DNA of 8,310 nucleotides from Lysobacteraceae bacterium (GTDB lineage Bacteria; Pseudomonadota; Gammaproteobacteria; Xanthomonadales; Xanthomonadaceae). The stretch's first letter is position 1. Each line of letters starts with the position of its first letter. The stretch lies in assembly GCA_003505795.1 (NCBI GenBank), contig DNXT01000374.1, positions 1-8,310 of the forward strand. The letters run 5' to 3'. The notes beneath the pieces are model-generated. The model made no database searches. It was not told the origin of the DNA and saw only the letters and a list, made by a program, of their open reading frames with translations. Positions 1 to 7,365 of this stretch are shown in pieces. Made by a program: the position numbers and the translations under genes.

Positions 1-2
1 GC

Positions 3-263
3 GAGTTCGGCGCGGCCCCGCGGCCAGGGGGCGAGCCTGCGCGCGTGGAGCGGCTGAGCGCGCGCGTGGTCGCGGTGGACTACCATCGCGACGGAACCCG
101 CACCGTAGCGCTCGACAGCCGGCAACGCTGGTTGCTGCCCGAGCCCGGCAGCCGCGGCCATCTGGGCGAGGGCGATGTCGTGCAGCTGCGCCGGGCGTCG
201 ATGGGGAGCTTCATGCTGGTGACCGCCGGTGGCGTCGCATTGCGCGCGCGGCGGATCGAATAG
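3..263 (+). CDS. C-terminal part of a small hypothetical protein, 5' end cut by window edge
   Basis: The frame is open from base 3 to a TAG at 261-263, giving 86 visible residues with no start needed inside the window. A GTG at 45 could start a 72-residue product, but the frame stays open upstream and I see no clear ribosome binding site, so a truncated longer gene is more likely. The visible part has a Gly/Pro/Arg-rich linker followed by a compact, beta-rich-looking domain containing GEGDVVQLRRASMGSFML and ending in RARRIE. From memory this resembles small exported hypothetical proteins of Xanthomonadaceae that end in a similar 'GD.V.I.RASLGSFL...R.RRV' block. No catalytic motif is visible, and the signal peptide, if any, lies off the window. 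It is 45 nt upstream of the sulfotransferase gene on the same strand, so co-transcription is plausible. Function unknown. Confidence 0.6.
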   Translation, partial: EFGAAPRPGGEPARVERLSARVVAVDYHRDGTRTVALDSRQRWLLPEPGSRGHLGEGDVVQLRRASMGSFMLVTAGGVALRARRIE

Positions 264-294
264 GGCGGTCGCCGTACGCGGCGCCGATCAGGAC

Positions 295-299
295 AGGAG
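295..299 (+). promoter_or_regulatory. Shine-Dalgarno site supporting a TTG start
   Basis: AGGAG lies 9 nt before the TTG at 309, which is near-ideal spacing. The first in-frame ATG codons come about 150 codons later, inside the TPR region, so this site decides the start of the sulfotransferase gene. Confidence 0.6.
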
Positions 300-308
300 C
301 GAGCACGC

Positions 309-1895
309 TTGGCCGGAACCGATGTCGTCGCCCGTCTGCAGGCCGGGTACCAGTTGTTGCGCGCGTCGCGGCATGCCGAAGCGATCGCGCTCGCCGAAGA
401 CGCCAGTACGGCGTTTCCCGCCGATCCGCGCCCGCGCGAGCTGGCTGCCGAGGCGCGCCTGGCCAACGGCGAGCCGATCGCCGCGCTGCGATGGATCGCC
501 GCCGCTGCCGCATTGTCACCATCGCCGTTGCCGCTGCTGCTCAAGCAGGCCGAGTTGCTGGTGCGCCTGCGCCAGCGCGACGCCGCTGCCCGGGTCGCGG
601 CCCAGGCAGCCGGATTGGCCGGCGGGGACGGTGCAACCTGGTGGCGGCTGGGGGCGATCCGCAGCGGCTGTCAGGATGTCGCGGGGGCGGAACAGGCCTA
701 TGCGCAGGCACGGGTATTGCTCGGCGACCGTCCGGCGCTGCTCTACGACCTGGCGACGATGCATTTCTTCGCCGGTGCGTTCGACGCGGCCGAAGCCGTG
801 CTGGACCGCCTGCTGGAACTCGAGCCGCGCGCGGGCGATGCGTTCTACCTGCGCTCCACGCTGCGCCGGCAGACGCCCGAGCGCAACCACGTCGACCCTC
901 TGCGCCGGGCCCTGGCCGGAGGGATGGAGCCCGCCGCCGCGGCCGCCTGCGGCTATGCCCTGGCGAAGGAGCTGGAGGACCTGGGGCAGCATGCCGAGGC
1001 CTTCCCGGTGCTGGCCCAGGCAGCCGCGCGCAAGCGCAGCACCCTGCGCTACGACGTCGGCCGCGAGTGCGCGGCGATCAGGGAGATCGGCCGGGCCTTC
1101 ACGGCGGATGCGCTGGGCACGCTGCGGCGGGGGAGCGGCGGGGACGGTGCGCTCTTCATCGTCGGCCTGCCGAGGACCGGCACCACGCTGCTGGAACGGC
1201 TGCTGATCGAGCGCACGGGCGCGCGTTCGGCCGGCGAGCTGGGCGACTTCGCCAGCCTGCTCGGCCAGGCGGCCGGACAGCAGCGACTGCTCGATCCGGG
1301 GCTGACCCCGGCACAGGCGGCCTTGAGGGTGGACTTCGAGGCGCTTGGCCGCGAGTACATGCGCGGTGCGCGCGAGGCGGCCGGCGGGCATGCGCTGTTC
1401 ATCGACAAGATGCCGGTGAACTACCTCTACTGCGGGATGATCGCCGCGGCCATGCCCAAGGCCCGGATCCTCCATCTGGTCCGCGACCCGCTGGATACGG
1501 CGTACGCGATCTACAAGACGTTGTTCTACGGCGCGTATCCGTTCTCGTACGACCTCGGCGAGCTCGCCGAATACTACCTGGCGTATCGCGCCGCCATGGC
1601 GCATTGGCACGCGGTGCTGCCCGGCAGGATCCTGGACGTGCACTACGAGAGCCTGGTCGCGGAGCCGGCAGGCCAGGTCGAACGGGTCGTGCAATGGTGC
1701 GACCTGGCGCAAGCGTCGCCGGCTTCCGACGCCTCGCAGGTGCCGGTCCTGACCGCGAGCGCCGCCCAGGTCCGCGGCGAAGTGCATCGCCGTTCCGTGC
1801 ACGGATCGCGCCGGCACCTGCCTGGCCTGGCTCCGCTGGTGGCCCGGTTCCGCGAGGCGGGACTGAGCGTGGATGCGCCTGCGACCGCGGAGTGA
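309..1895 (+). CDS. TPR-containing sulfotransferase family protein
   Basis: The gene encodes 528 residues from a TTG start. The N-terminal half (about 1-270) is Ala/Leu-rich helical sequence with degenerate tetratricopeptide repeats, for example around 10-35, 110-138 and 143-173, and probably binds a protein partner. The C-terminal half (about 280-520) is a sulfotransferase domain. Residues 286-299 (GLPRTGTTLLERLL) are the 5'-phosphosulfate loop, with Arg in place of the Lys of classical enzymes, as is usual in this family. DKMPVNYLY (366-374) and HLVRDPLDTAYAIY (389-402) follow, the latter being the 3'-phosphate-binding region. The family is expected to transfer sulfate from PAPS to an unidentified acceptor. 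No signal peptide is visible, so a cytoplasmic location is inferred. The C-terminal region keeps TASAAQVR (482-489), but the following SVHGSRRHL lacks the Trp I expect there. It sits between a small unknown gene and a TonB-dependent receptor gene on the same strand. The family call is firm; substrate and partner are unknown. Confidence 0.9.
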   Translation: MAGTDVVARLQAGYQLLRASRHAEAIALAEDASTAFPADPRPRELAAEARLANGEPIAALRWIAAAAALSPSPLPLLLKQAELLVRLRQRDAAARVAAQAAGLAGGDGATWWRLGAIRSGCQDVAGAEQAYAQARVLLGDRPALLYDLATMHFFAGAFDAAEAVLDRLLELEPRAGDAFYLRSTLRRQTPERNHVDPLRRALAGGMEPAAAAACGYALAKELEDLGQHAEAFPVLAQAAARKRSTLRYDVGRECAAIREIGRAFTADALGTLRRGSGGDGALFIVGLPRTGTTLLERLLIERTGARSAGELGDFASLLGQAAGQQRLLDPGLTPAQAALRVDFEALGREYMRGAREAAGGHALFIDKMPVNYLYCGMIAAAMPKARILHLVRDPLDTAYAIYKTLFYGAYPFSYDLGELAEYYLAYRAAMAHWHAVLPGRILDVHYESLVAEPAGQVERVVQWCDLAQASPASDASQVPVLTASAAQVRGEVHRRSVHGSRRHLPGLAPLVARFREAGLSVDAPATAE

Positions 1896-1935
1896 GGTCT
1901 GCTGGAGCTTTGGGCATTCCGGCAAACCATTGGAT

Positions 1936-1960
1936 TGAAACGTGTTTCCGTAATGTTTCA
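1936..1960 (+). promoter_or_regulatory. Candidate operator: GAAAC/GTTTC palindrome plus an 11-bp-phased repeat
   Basis: GAAAC (1937-1941), two bases, then GTTTC (1944-1948) form an inverted repeat. TGTTTC occurs at 1943-1948 and again at 1954-1959, exactly 11 bp apart, so the outer TGAAAC (1936-1941) and GTTTCA (1955-1960) are also complementary. The inner form fits the (G/C)AAAC-N2-4-GTTT(G/C) pattern known for the TetR-family fatty-acid regulator PsrA of Pseudomonas. Such a short motif can occur by chance, and no regulator gene is present here. Confidence 0.35.
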
Positions 1961-2180
1961 GTCCGATTCCGTTGATTGCTGAACGGTACTTTAATTTCCT
2001 TTCTCGCCGCTTTAACATCGGATGGGCCACGACCGATCAGGGGAGCTTCATTCCGGTCGCCGGCCCGCTTCTTCGCCAGGTCCGCCTGGTAGTGCATTGC
2101 CCACGTAGCAGCTGTCTTGCGCAGGTGCCGGTTTGGGACGCGTGCGTCTGCAGCTGCAGTTCCCCCCCTACGGAAGTGTC

Positions 2181-2184
2181 GGAG
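2181..2184 (+). promoter_or_regulatory. Shine-Dalgarno site for the TonB-dependent receptor
   Basis: GGAG within GGAGAG lies 11 nt before the ATG at 2196. It supports that start over the in-frame TTG at 2133, which would add 21 residues in front of an otherwise normal signal peptide. Confidence 0.55.
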
Positions 2185-2195
2185 AGCAGAACGAG

Positions 2196-5045
2196 ATGAA
2201 ACTTAAGACGAGCAAGTTGCGGGATGCGATCGTCGGGTCGCTGGGCGCCACGGTGCTTGCGATGTCCGGCCAGGTCCTGGCGCAGGAGCAGCCGGCGTCG
2301 GCGGCCACGACGCTGGACGCGATCAGCGTGACCGGTACGCGCATCAAGAGCCAGTCGATGACGGCCTCCAGCCCGGTGGCGGAAATCAACCGGGAGGAGT
2401 TCCAGTACAGTGGCGCGACCCGGGTTGAGGACCTGGTCAACCAGTACCCGCAGTTGGCCAACACCTTCGACAGCTTCTCCAACAACGGTGCGCTGGGCTA
2501 CGCCACGGTGGATTTGCGCGATCTGGACGCCAAGCGGACCCTGACCCTGGTCAACGGCCGCCGCATTCCCAAGGGCACCGGCGAGACGCCGGATATCAGC
2601 ATCATTCCGGCGGCATTGGTGAATCGTGTCGACATCCTCACCGGTGGCGCCTCGGCGGTATACGGTTCGGATGCGGTGGCCGGCGTGGTCAACTTCGTGC
2701 TCGACGACAAGTTCGAAGGCGTCAGCGTCGACATGGGCTACTCCGCCTACCAGCACGACAACAGCAACAGCCTGATGCGGGGGATCATGGATCAGGCGGG
2801 GTACGACTATCCGACCGGAAATTCCGGTTTCGATGGCATCTCGCGCAATGTCGACTTGGCGATCGGCGGCAGTTTTGGCGAGTCCGGCCATGCGGTGGCC
2901 TGGGCGACCTGGCGCGAAAACGATGCGCTGCTGCAGGGCCAGCGCGATTATTCGTCCTGTGCGCTGAGCGCCGATGGCACCAGCTGCGGTGGCTCCGCCA
3001 CCGCCGACCCCGCCAACTTCTACGTTGTGGCGCCCTCGGCCGGTGCGTTCTACGTGCTGCCTTCGGCCAGCGGGGCCTGGTCGCGCACCGACACGCCGAA
3101 CCTCTACAACTACGCTCCGGTCAACTATTACCAGCGTCCGGATACCCGCTACACCGCGGGCGCCAGCGTCAGCTATGAGGTCAACGAGCACTTCCAGCCC
3201 TATCTGGAGACCATGTTCGTCAACCACCGCAGCTCGACCCAGATCGCACCTTCCGGCGCGTTCTTCACCGACATCACCGTCAATTGCGATACCGGGGTGA
3301 TCGGCAGCATGTGCGCGGACGTCGGGATCAGCGACGACGAGTTCACCGTGTACGTGGCCAAGCGCAATGTCGAAGGCGGGCCACGCATCACCAATACCGA
3401 TACCAACAGTTTCAGCATCACCGCCGGCACCCGCGGCGATATCGTCGGCAACTGGTCCTACGATGCATCGTTCTCGTACAACCGCAGTTCGACCCGCACC
3501 GAAAGCATCAACGACTTCGTGACCACCCGCGTGCGGGATGCATTGCTGGGCTGTCCGAGCGGCTCGTTCGACGGCTGCGTGCCCTACAGCGTGTGGACCG
3601 ACAGCATCACCGAGGCCGAGGCCGAGGCGCTGCAGGGCGTGGGTATCGTCAACTACGAGACCACGATGCGGGTGTTGAACGCCTACGTGACCGGCGACTT
3701 CGGCTACGGCCTGCCGTGGGCCGGGGACGGCCATCCGATCAGCCTGGTGGCTGGCGTGGAGACCCGCACCGAGACCTTCGAGCGCATCGCCGACAGCAAC
3801 ATGCAGACCGGCAACTTCACCGGCCTGGGAGGCCCGACCACCAATGTCTCGGGCGACATCGGGGTCGATGAGCTGTTCCTGGAAAGCGCCATTCCGCTGC
3901 TCGCCGATGCGGGCAGCCTGGACCTGATGGACCTGCAGCTCGGTTACCGCTATTCCGACTACGACACCTCCGGTGGCGAGAATACCTACAAGGTTGGGCT
4001 GGGCGCGGCCTTCCTCGACGGCAAGCTCAAGCTGCGTGCGGGCTGGAACCGTGCGATCCGGGCGCCCAGCATCACCGAGCTGTATGACTCCAACAGCATT
4101 GGCCTGTGGAGTGGCGAAGATCCCTGCTCCGGCAGTTCGCCGGTCTACAGCGCTGCGCAATGCGCCAACACCGGCGTCACCGCGGCGCAGTACGGCAATG
4201 TCGCGGCCAACCCGGCCGGTCAGTACAACCAGGTCGGCGGCGGCAATACCGACTTGAATCCGGAAACTGCCAATACCTGGACGGTCGGCTTTGCGGTGAG
4301 CCCGATCCGCGACCTGGACCTCAGCGTCGACTACTACGACATCAAGATCGAGGATGCGATCCAGCAGGTGGGTGCGGACAACATCCTGACCTCGTGCGCA
4401 TTGACCGGTGCGGCGGAGATGTGTGCGCTGGTCCGTCGCAACGCCGTCACCGGCGACCTGTTCCGCGGCAGCGACCTCGACAGCTCCGGGCTTATCTACA
4501 ACACGTTCCGCAACATCGGCTCGTTGCATGTCCAGGGTGTGGACCTGACCGCGGCCTATGGCTGGAGCGTTGGGCCGGGCCGCTTGTCGGCGTCGTTGAT
4601 GGGCAGCTATGTGCTCAAGAAGGAGTACTCGCCTCTGCCGGAACTCAGCGAACTGGACTACGACTGCGCCGGCGTCGTCAACACCACGTGCCAGACGCCG
4701 GAGTGGCGTCACGTGGTCAATGCACGCTACAGCTTCGATCGTTATACCGTCGGCCTGCGCTGGCGCTATGTCGGCGAGCTGGACTACAAGAACAACGACG
4801 GCACTCCCGGCACCACCGATGTCCGTCTGGTCAACCAGGGCAACAAGGTATCGGCGTTCAACTATTTCGATCTTTCCGGGTCGATCCAGTTGGGTGATTT
4901 CGCCACCTGGACCGTCGGCATCAACAACATCGCCGACAAGGAACCGCCGCTGGTGGGAGGCACGGTGACCTACAACGGCAACTCGCTGAGCGGCTACGAC
5001 CAGGCCGGTCGCTACATCTTCACCAGCCTGGGCCTGCGTTTCTGA
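2196..5045 (+). CDS. TonB-dependent outer-membrane receptor
   Basis: The gene encodes 949 residues. The start at 2196 gives a classical signal peptide: basic MKLKTSKLR, a hydrophobic core, and probable cleavage after VLA at residue 29. A TonB box-like stretch (LDAISVTGTRI, 40-50) follows, then a plug domain at about 58-175 with VEDLVNQYPQ, VDLRDL, LVNGRR and GGASAVYGSDAVAGVVNFVL. The rest is a 22-strand-type barrel with RAPSITELY (622-630), LNPETANTWTVG (687-698), NIADKEPP (911-918) and a terminal Phe typical of outer-membrane proteins. There is no N-terminal extension of the kind used for transmembrane signalling to an ECF sigma/anti-sigma pair. The family imports scarce substrates with energy from TonB-ExbBD; the substrate cannot be read from the sequence. 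All 12 cysteines fall in six close pairs in the barrel part. The gene has its own probable promoter and is followed at once by a terminator. The sulfotransferase gene lies 300 nt upstream. Confidence 0.96.
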   Translation: MKLKTSKLRDAIVGSLGATVLAMSGQVLAQEQPASAATTLDAISVTGTRIKSQSMTASSPVAEINREEFQYSGATRVEDLVNQYPQLANTFDSFSNNGALGYATVDLRDLDAKRTLTLVNGRRIPKGTGETPDISIIPAALVNRVDILTGGASAVYGSDAVAGVVNFVLDDKFEGVSVDMGYSAYQHDNSNSLMRGIMDQAGYDYPTGNSGFDGISRNVDLAIGGSFGESGHAVAWATWRENDALLQGQRDYSSCALSADGTSCGGSATADPANFYVVAPSAGAFYVLPSASGAWSRTDTPNLYNYAPVNYYQRPDTRYTAGASVSYEVNEHFQPYLETMFVNHRSSTQIAPSGAFFTDITVNCDTGVIGSMCADVGISDDEFTVYVAKRNVEGGPRITNTDTNSFSITAGTRGDIVGNWSYDASFSYNRSSTRTESINDFVTTRVRDALLGCPSGSFDGCVPYSVWTDSITEAEAEALQGVGIVNYETTMRVLNAYVTGDFGYGLPWAGDGHPISLVAGVETRTETFERIADSNMQTGNFTGLGGPTTNVSGDIGVDELFLESAIPLLADAGSLDLMDLQLGYRYSDYDTSGGENTYKVGLGAAFLDGKLKLRAGWNRAIRAPSITELYDSNSIGLWSGEDPCSGSSPVYSAAQCANTGVTAAQYGNVAANPAGQYNQVGGGNTDLNPETANTWTVGFAVSPIRDLDLSVDYYDIKIEDAIQQVGADNILTSCALTGAAEMCALVRRNAVTGDLFRGSDLDSSGLIYNTFRNIGSLHVQGVDLTAAYGWSVGPGRLSASLMGSYVLKKEYSPLPELSELDYDCAGVVNTTCQTPEWRHVVNARYSFDRYTVGLRWRYVGELDYKNNDGTPGTTDVRLVNQGNKVSAFNYFDLSGSIQLGDFATWTVGINNIADKEPPLVGGTVTYNGNSLSGYDQAGRYIFTSLGLRF

Positions 5046-5060
5046 TGCGGGCGTGATCGG

Positions 5061-5096
5061 AAAGGAAACGGCGGGCAATGCCCGCCGTTTCTTTTT
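5061..5096. terminator. Intrinsic terminator between convergent genes, probably bidirectional
   Basis: A perfect 12-bp stem (GAAACGGCGGGC, 5065-5076) with a 3-base loop AAT (5077-5079) pairs with 5080-5091. On the plus strand it is followed by TTTTT (5092-5096), ideal for ending the receptor transcript 15 nt after its stop. The AAA at 5061-5063 gives a shorter T run on the minus strand, so the same hairpin can also stop the converging fad transcript, whose stop codon is at 5130-5132. Confidence 0.93.
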
Positions 5097-5129
5097 GCCG
5101 GGTGGTTCCGTTCCAGCGCCGCGCGTGGG

Positions 5130-7193
5130 TCAGGCCACCGGCTCGCGCAGCGCCGGCGAATCCCAGCCGGGGCGCGGCGCGAAGCGGTCGCCGTGGCGCG
5201 ACTGCAGGGTCTTCAGGCGTTCGACCAGCGCATCGGCGCCGGTGGCGCGGATGTGCTGGACCGGGCCGCCGCGGAACGGGGCGAAGCCGGTGCCGAAGAT
5301 CACGCCGGCGTCGAGCAGGTCGGCGTCGGCGACCACGCCGTCGTGCAGGCAGGCCACCGCTTCGTTGAGCAGCGGCAGGATCAGCCGATCCTCCAGATCG
5401 GCCGGGACCTGGTAGCCGTTGGGGACTTCCGGCTTGACCGCCTTGCCGTTCTCCCACTTGTAGATGCCCTGGCCGTCCTTCTTGCCGCGCTTGCCTTGCT
5501 CCACCGTCTGCAGCGCGGCGGGGATCTGCAGGCCCAGGAACGGCGCGAGTTCCTCGCCGACGCCGGCGGCCACGTCCAGGCCGACGGTGTCCAGCAGTTC
5601 GATCGGGCCCATCGGCATGCCGAACTTCACCGCGGCCTTGTCGATCACCGGCCCGGGAATGCCTTCGGCATAGGCGGTGGCCGCCTCCAGCATGTACGGG
5701 AACAGCACGCGGTTGACCAGGAAGCCCGGGGTGCCGGCCACCGGCACCGGGAACTTGTCCAGCGCCTTGCAAAACGCGGCCAGGCGACGGACGTTGGCCT
5801 CGTCGAGGCGGTCGTGCTGGACGATCTCCACCAGCGGCATCATCGCCACCGGATTGAAGTAGTGCAGGCCGGCGAACTGCGCCGGCCGCGCGATGTGCTC
5901 GCGCAGTTCCACCAGCGGGATCGAGGAGGTGTTGGTGGTCAGCAGCGCCTCCGGCTTCAGCCGCGGCTCCAGCGACTGGTACAGCTCGCGCTTGGCCTCG
6001 GGGTTCTCGATGATCGCCTCGATCACCAGGTCGGCCTGGGCCACGCCGTCGCCGGCCAGGTCGCCCTTCAACCGCGCGGCCACGGCCGGGCGCTTGCCCT
6101 CGTCGCGGACCTTCTTGGCGAACAGGTCCTGGGCGCGGCCGAGCGCGGCGTCGATGAAGCGCTGCTCGCGGTCCTGCAGCGTCACCTCGAAGCCCTTGTA
6201 GGCCGACCAGGCGGCGATGTCGCCGCCCATCACGCCGGCGCCGACCACGTGCACGCGGGCGATGCCGTGATCCTTGCCGCCCAGGCCCTTGAGGCGTTCG
6301 GTCAGGAAGAAGATGCGGATCAGGTTGCGCGCGGTCGGGGTGCCGGCGAGCTTGACCACGGCGCGGCGCTCGGCGTCGAGCCGGGCCTGGATGCCGCTGC
6401 CGCCGCTGCGCTGCCAGACGCCGATCAGGGCGTAAGGGGCCGGGTACTGGTCCTTCTTGGCCTTGCGCGCGACCTGCTTGGTCATCTGCGGGGCGAGGAT
6501 CTTGCGGGCGATCCAGGTGTTGGTCGCCCAGCCGAGCAGGCGCTGCTTGAACGGCCGCGTGGTGCCGGACAGGGCCAGCGCCACCGCGCTGTCCAGCAGC
6601 ACCGCCGGCGCCGCGACCTTGTCGACCAGGCCCATGCCCTTGGCGGCGCCGGCCGAGACGGTGCGTCCGGTCAGCATCAGGTCCATCGCAGCCGGCGCGC
6701 CGATCAGCCGTGGCAGGCGCGCGCTGCCGCCCCAGCCCGGGAAGATGCCGAGCTTGGTCTCCGGCAGGCCGATGCGGGTGGAGGGATCGTTGCTCGCCAC
6801 CCGGTAGTCGCAGGCCAGCGCGATCTCGGTGCCGCCGCCCATGCAGAAGCCGTGGATCGCCGCCACGGTCGGGCAGGGCAGTTCGGCGATCTTCTGGAAC
6901 ACGGTCTGGCCGCGCCGGATCGCGTCGTTGACCGTGCCCTTGCGGTCGTATTCCTGGAACTCCTTCAGGTCGGCACCGGCGATGAAGCCGTTGGCCTTGG
7001 CCGAGCGGATCACCACGCCCTTGGGCGGATCGATCGCGATCCGTTCGACCAGGTCTCCCAACTCCAGCAGGACGTCCTGCGAGAACGCGTTGACCGCCGC
7101 GTCCTGGCGGTCGAGGCCGAGCACCACGACGCCGTCCTCGCGGATCTCGGCCTGCCAGTGACTGAATCGGAGCCCATCGAAGCCTGAAAGCAT
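5130..7193 (-). CDS. fadJ: Bifunctional enoyl-CoA hydratase / 3-hydroxyacyl-CoA dehydrogenase (FadJ/FadB-type alpha subunit)
   Basis: The protein has 687 residues when read from the MLSGFDGLRF start; E. coli FadJ and FadB have about 714 and 729. It carries out the second and third steps of fatty-acid beta-oxidation: hydration of trans-2-enoyl-CoA, then NAD-dependent oxidation to 3-oxoacyl-CoA. Residues 1-200 are a crotonase domain with the oxyanion-hole stretch FIAGADLKEF (70-79) and the two expected catalytic glutamates, E123 in GGGTE and E145 in IGLPE. Residues from about 312 are the dehydrogenase: the NAD-binding GAGVMGGDIA (318-327), NTSSIPL (421-427), and the catalytic pair H444 (LHYFNPV) and E456. 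The C-terminal helical domain starts near 488. The linker around 210-300 looks more like FadJ than FadB; the symbol is by architecture only, and fadB is also possible. In-frame ATGs at 7205 and 7235 would add 4 or 14 residues. I prefer 7193 because it matches relatives I remember and the 7235 ATG overlaps a probable -10 box. No thiolase (fadA/fadI) gene adjoins it within the window. Confidence 0.93.
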   Translation of the reverse strand: MLSGFDGLRFSHWQAEIREDGVVVLGLDRQDAAVNAFSQDVLLELGDLVERIAIDPPKGVVIRSAKANGFIAGADLKEFQEYDRKGTVNDAIRRGQTVFQKIAELPCPTVAAIHGFCMGGGTEIALACDYRVASNDPSTRIGLPETKLGIFPGWGGSARLPRLIGAPAAMDLMLTGRTVSAGAAKGMGLVDKVAAPAVLLDSAVALALSGTTRPFKQRLLGWATNTWIARKILAPQMTKQVARKAKKDQYPAPYALIGVWQRSGGSGIQARLDAERRAVVKLAGTPTARNLIRIFFLTERLKGLGGKDHGIARVHVVGAGVMGGDIAAWSAYKGFEVTLQDREQRFIDAALGRAQDLFAKKVRDEGKRPAVAARLKGDLAGDGVAQADLVIEAIIENPEAKRELYQSLEPRLKPEALLTTNTSSIPLVELREHIARPAQFAGLHYFNPVAMMPLVEIVQHDRLDEANVRRLAAFCKALDKFPVPVAGTPGFLVNRVLFPYMLEAATAYAEGIPGPVIDKAAVKFGMPMGPIELLDTVGLDVAAGVGEELAPFLGLQIPAALQTVEQGKRGKKDGQGIYKWENGKAVKPEVPNGYQVPADLEDRLILPLLNEAVACLHDGVVADADLLDAGVIFGTGFAPFRGGPVQHIRATGADALVERLKTLQSRHGDRFAPRPGWDSPALREPVA

Positions 7194-7230
7194 GGGTCTG
7201 ACCATCCGGTTATGTATGGAAAGGGCCGTT

Positions 7231-7260
7231 ATCATCCAGAGGTTGTTTCCTTCACGTCAA
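7231..7260 (-). promoter_or_regulatory. Candidate sigma70 promoter for the fad gene
   Basis: On the minus strand, TTGACG (7260-7255, five of six matches to the -35 consensus) and GATGAT (7236-7231, four of six to the -10) are 18 nt apart. Transcription would begin near 7224, leaving a leader of about 30 nt before the ATG at 7193 and excluding the ATG at 7235 as a start. Confidence 0.5.
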
Positions 7261-7315
7261 ATCCCAATAGCTGTGGGGACGGCGTGCGTGCTGTGACTGC
7301 CGGCATTGGCCAGCC

Positions 7316-7332
7316 TAACGGAGCGCCCGTTA
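7316..7332. repeat. Inverted repeat TAACGG-N5-CCGTTA in the divergent promoter region
   Basis: A perfect 6-bp inverted repeat with a 5-base centre (AGCGC) lies about 34 bp upstream of the rpoE -35 box. It has no T tract, so it is more like a protein-binding site than a terminator. It may also be chance. Confidence 0.3.
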
Positions 7333-7365
7333 ATCTTGCGGTGCAGCGGGCCGGCGCGGCCGTCT

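Larger units (their letters stand above)
1896..2195 (+). promoter_or_regulatory. Intergenic promoter and leader region of the TonB-dependent receptor gene
   Basis: These 300 bases hold no convincing gene. Bases from about 1918 to 2020 are clearly richer in A/T than the surroundings, which suggests the promoter lies there, but I find no good sigma70 -35/-10 pair. The part from about 2025 to 2195 is GC-rich again and is probably an untranslated leader. It contains a small inverted repeat, CCAGG-tccg-CCTGG (2076-2089), and a 12-base palindrome, CTGCAGCTGCAG (2148-2159). No intrinsic terminator is visible after the sulfotransferase stop, so read-through into the receptor gene is possible. Confidence 0.5.

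Noticed and set aside
45..263. Complete 72-residue gene starting at the GTG at 45
   Set aside because: The frame is open to the window edge upstream and no clear ribosome binding site precedes the GTG, so a truncated longer gene is the simpler reading.
1935..1995. Sigma70 promoter built from TTGAAA (1935-1940) or TTGATT (1972-1977) with TTTAAT (1990-1995)
   Set aside because: The spacers are wrong: about 12 nt for the second pair, and no -10-like sequence at 16-18 nt for the first. Only a general promoter region can be supported.
516..2030. Minus-strand open frame of 504 codons opposite the sulfotransferase
   Set aside because: It is a same-register antisense shadow with Arg/Gln/His-rich translation and no domain; the plus strand has intact sulfotransferase motifs.
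2133..2195. Upstream TTG extension of the receptor by 21 residues
   Set aside because: The extension would bury the signal peptide, and the ATG at 2196 has its own Shine-Dalgarno site.
2037..5078. Minus-strand open frame of 1013 codons opposite the TonB-dependent receptor
   Set aside because: It is the same-register shadow of a gene that avoids TTA, CTA and TCA. Its translation shows low-complexity Ala/Val/Gly/His-rich sequence with no recognisable domain, and it runs through the terminator.
5193..7187. Plus-strand open frame of 664 codons opposite the fad gene
   Set aside because: It is a same-register antisense shadow. The minus strand encodes a complete two-domain enzyme with all expected catalytic residues.
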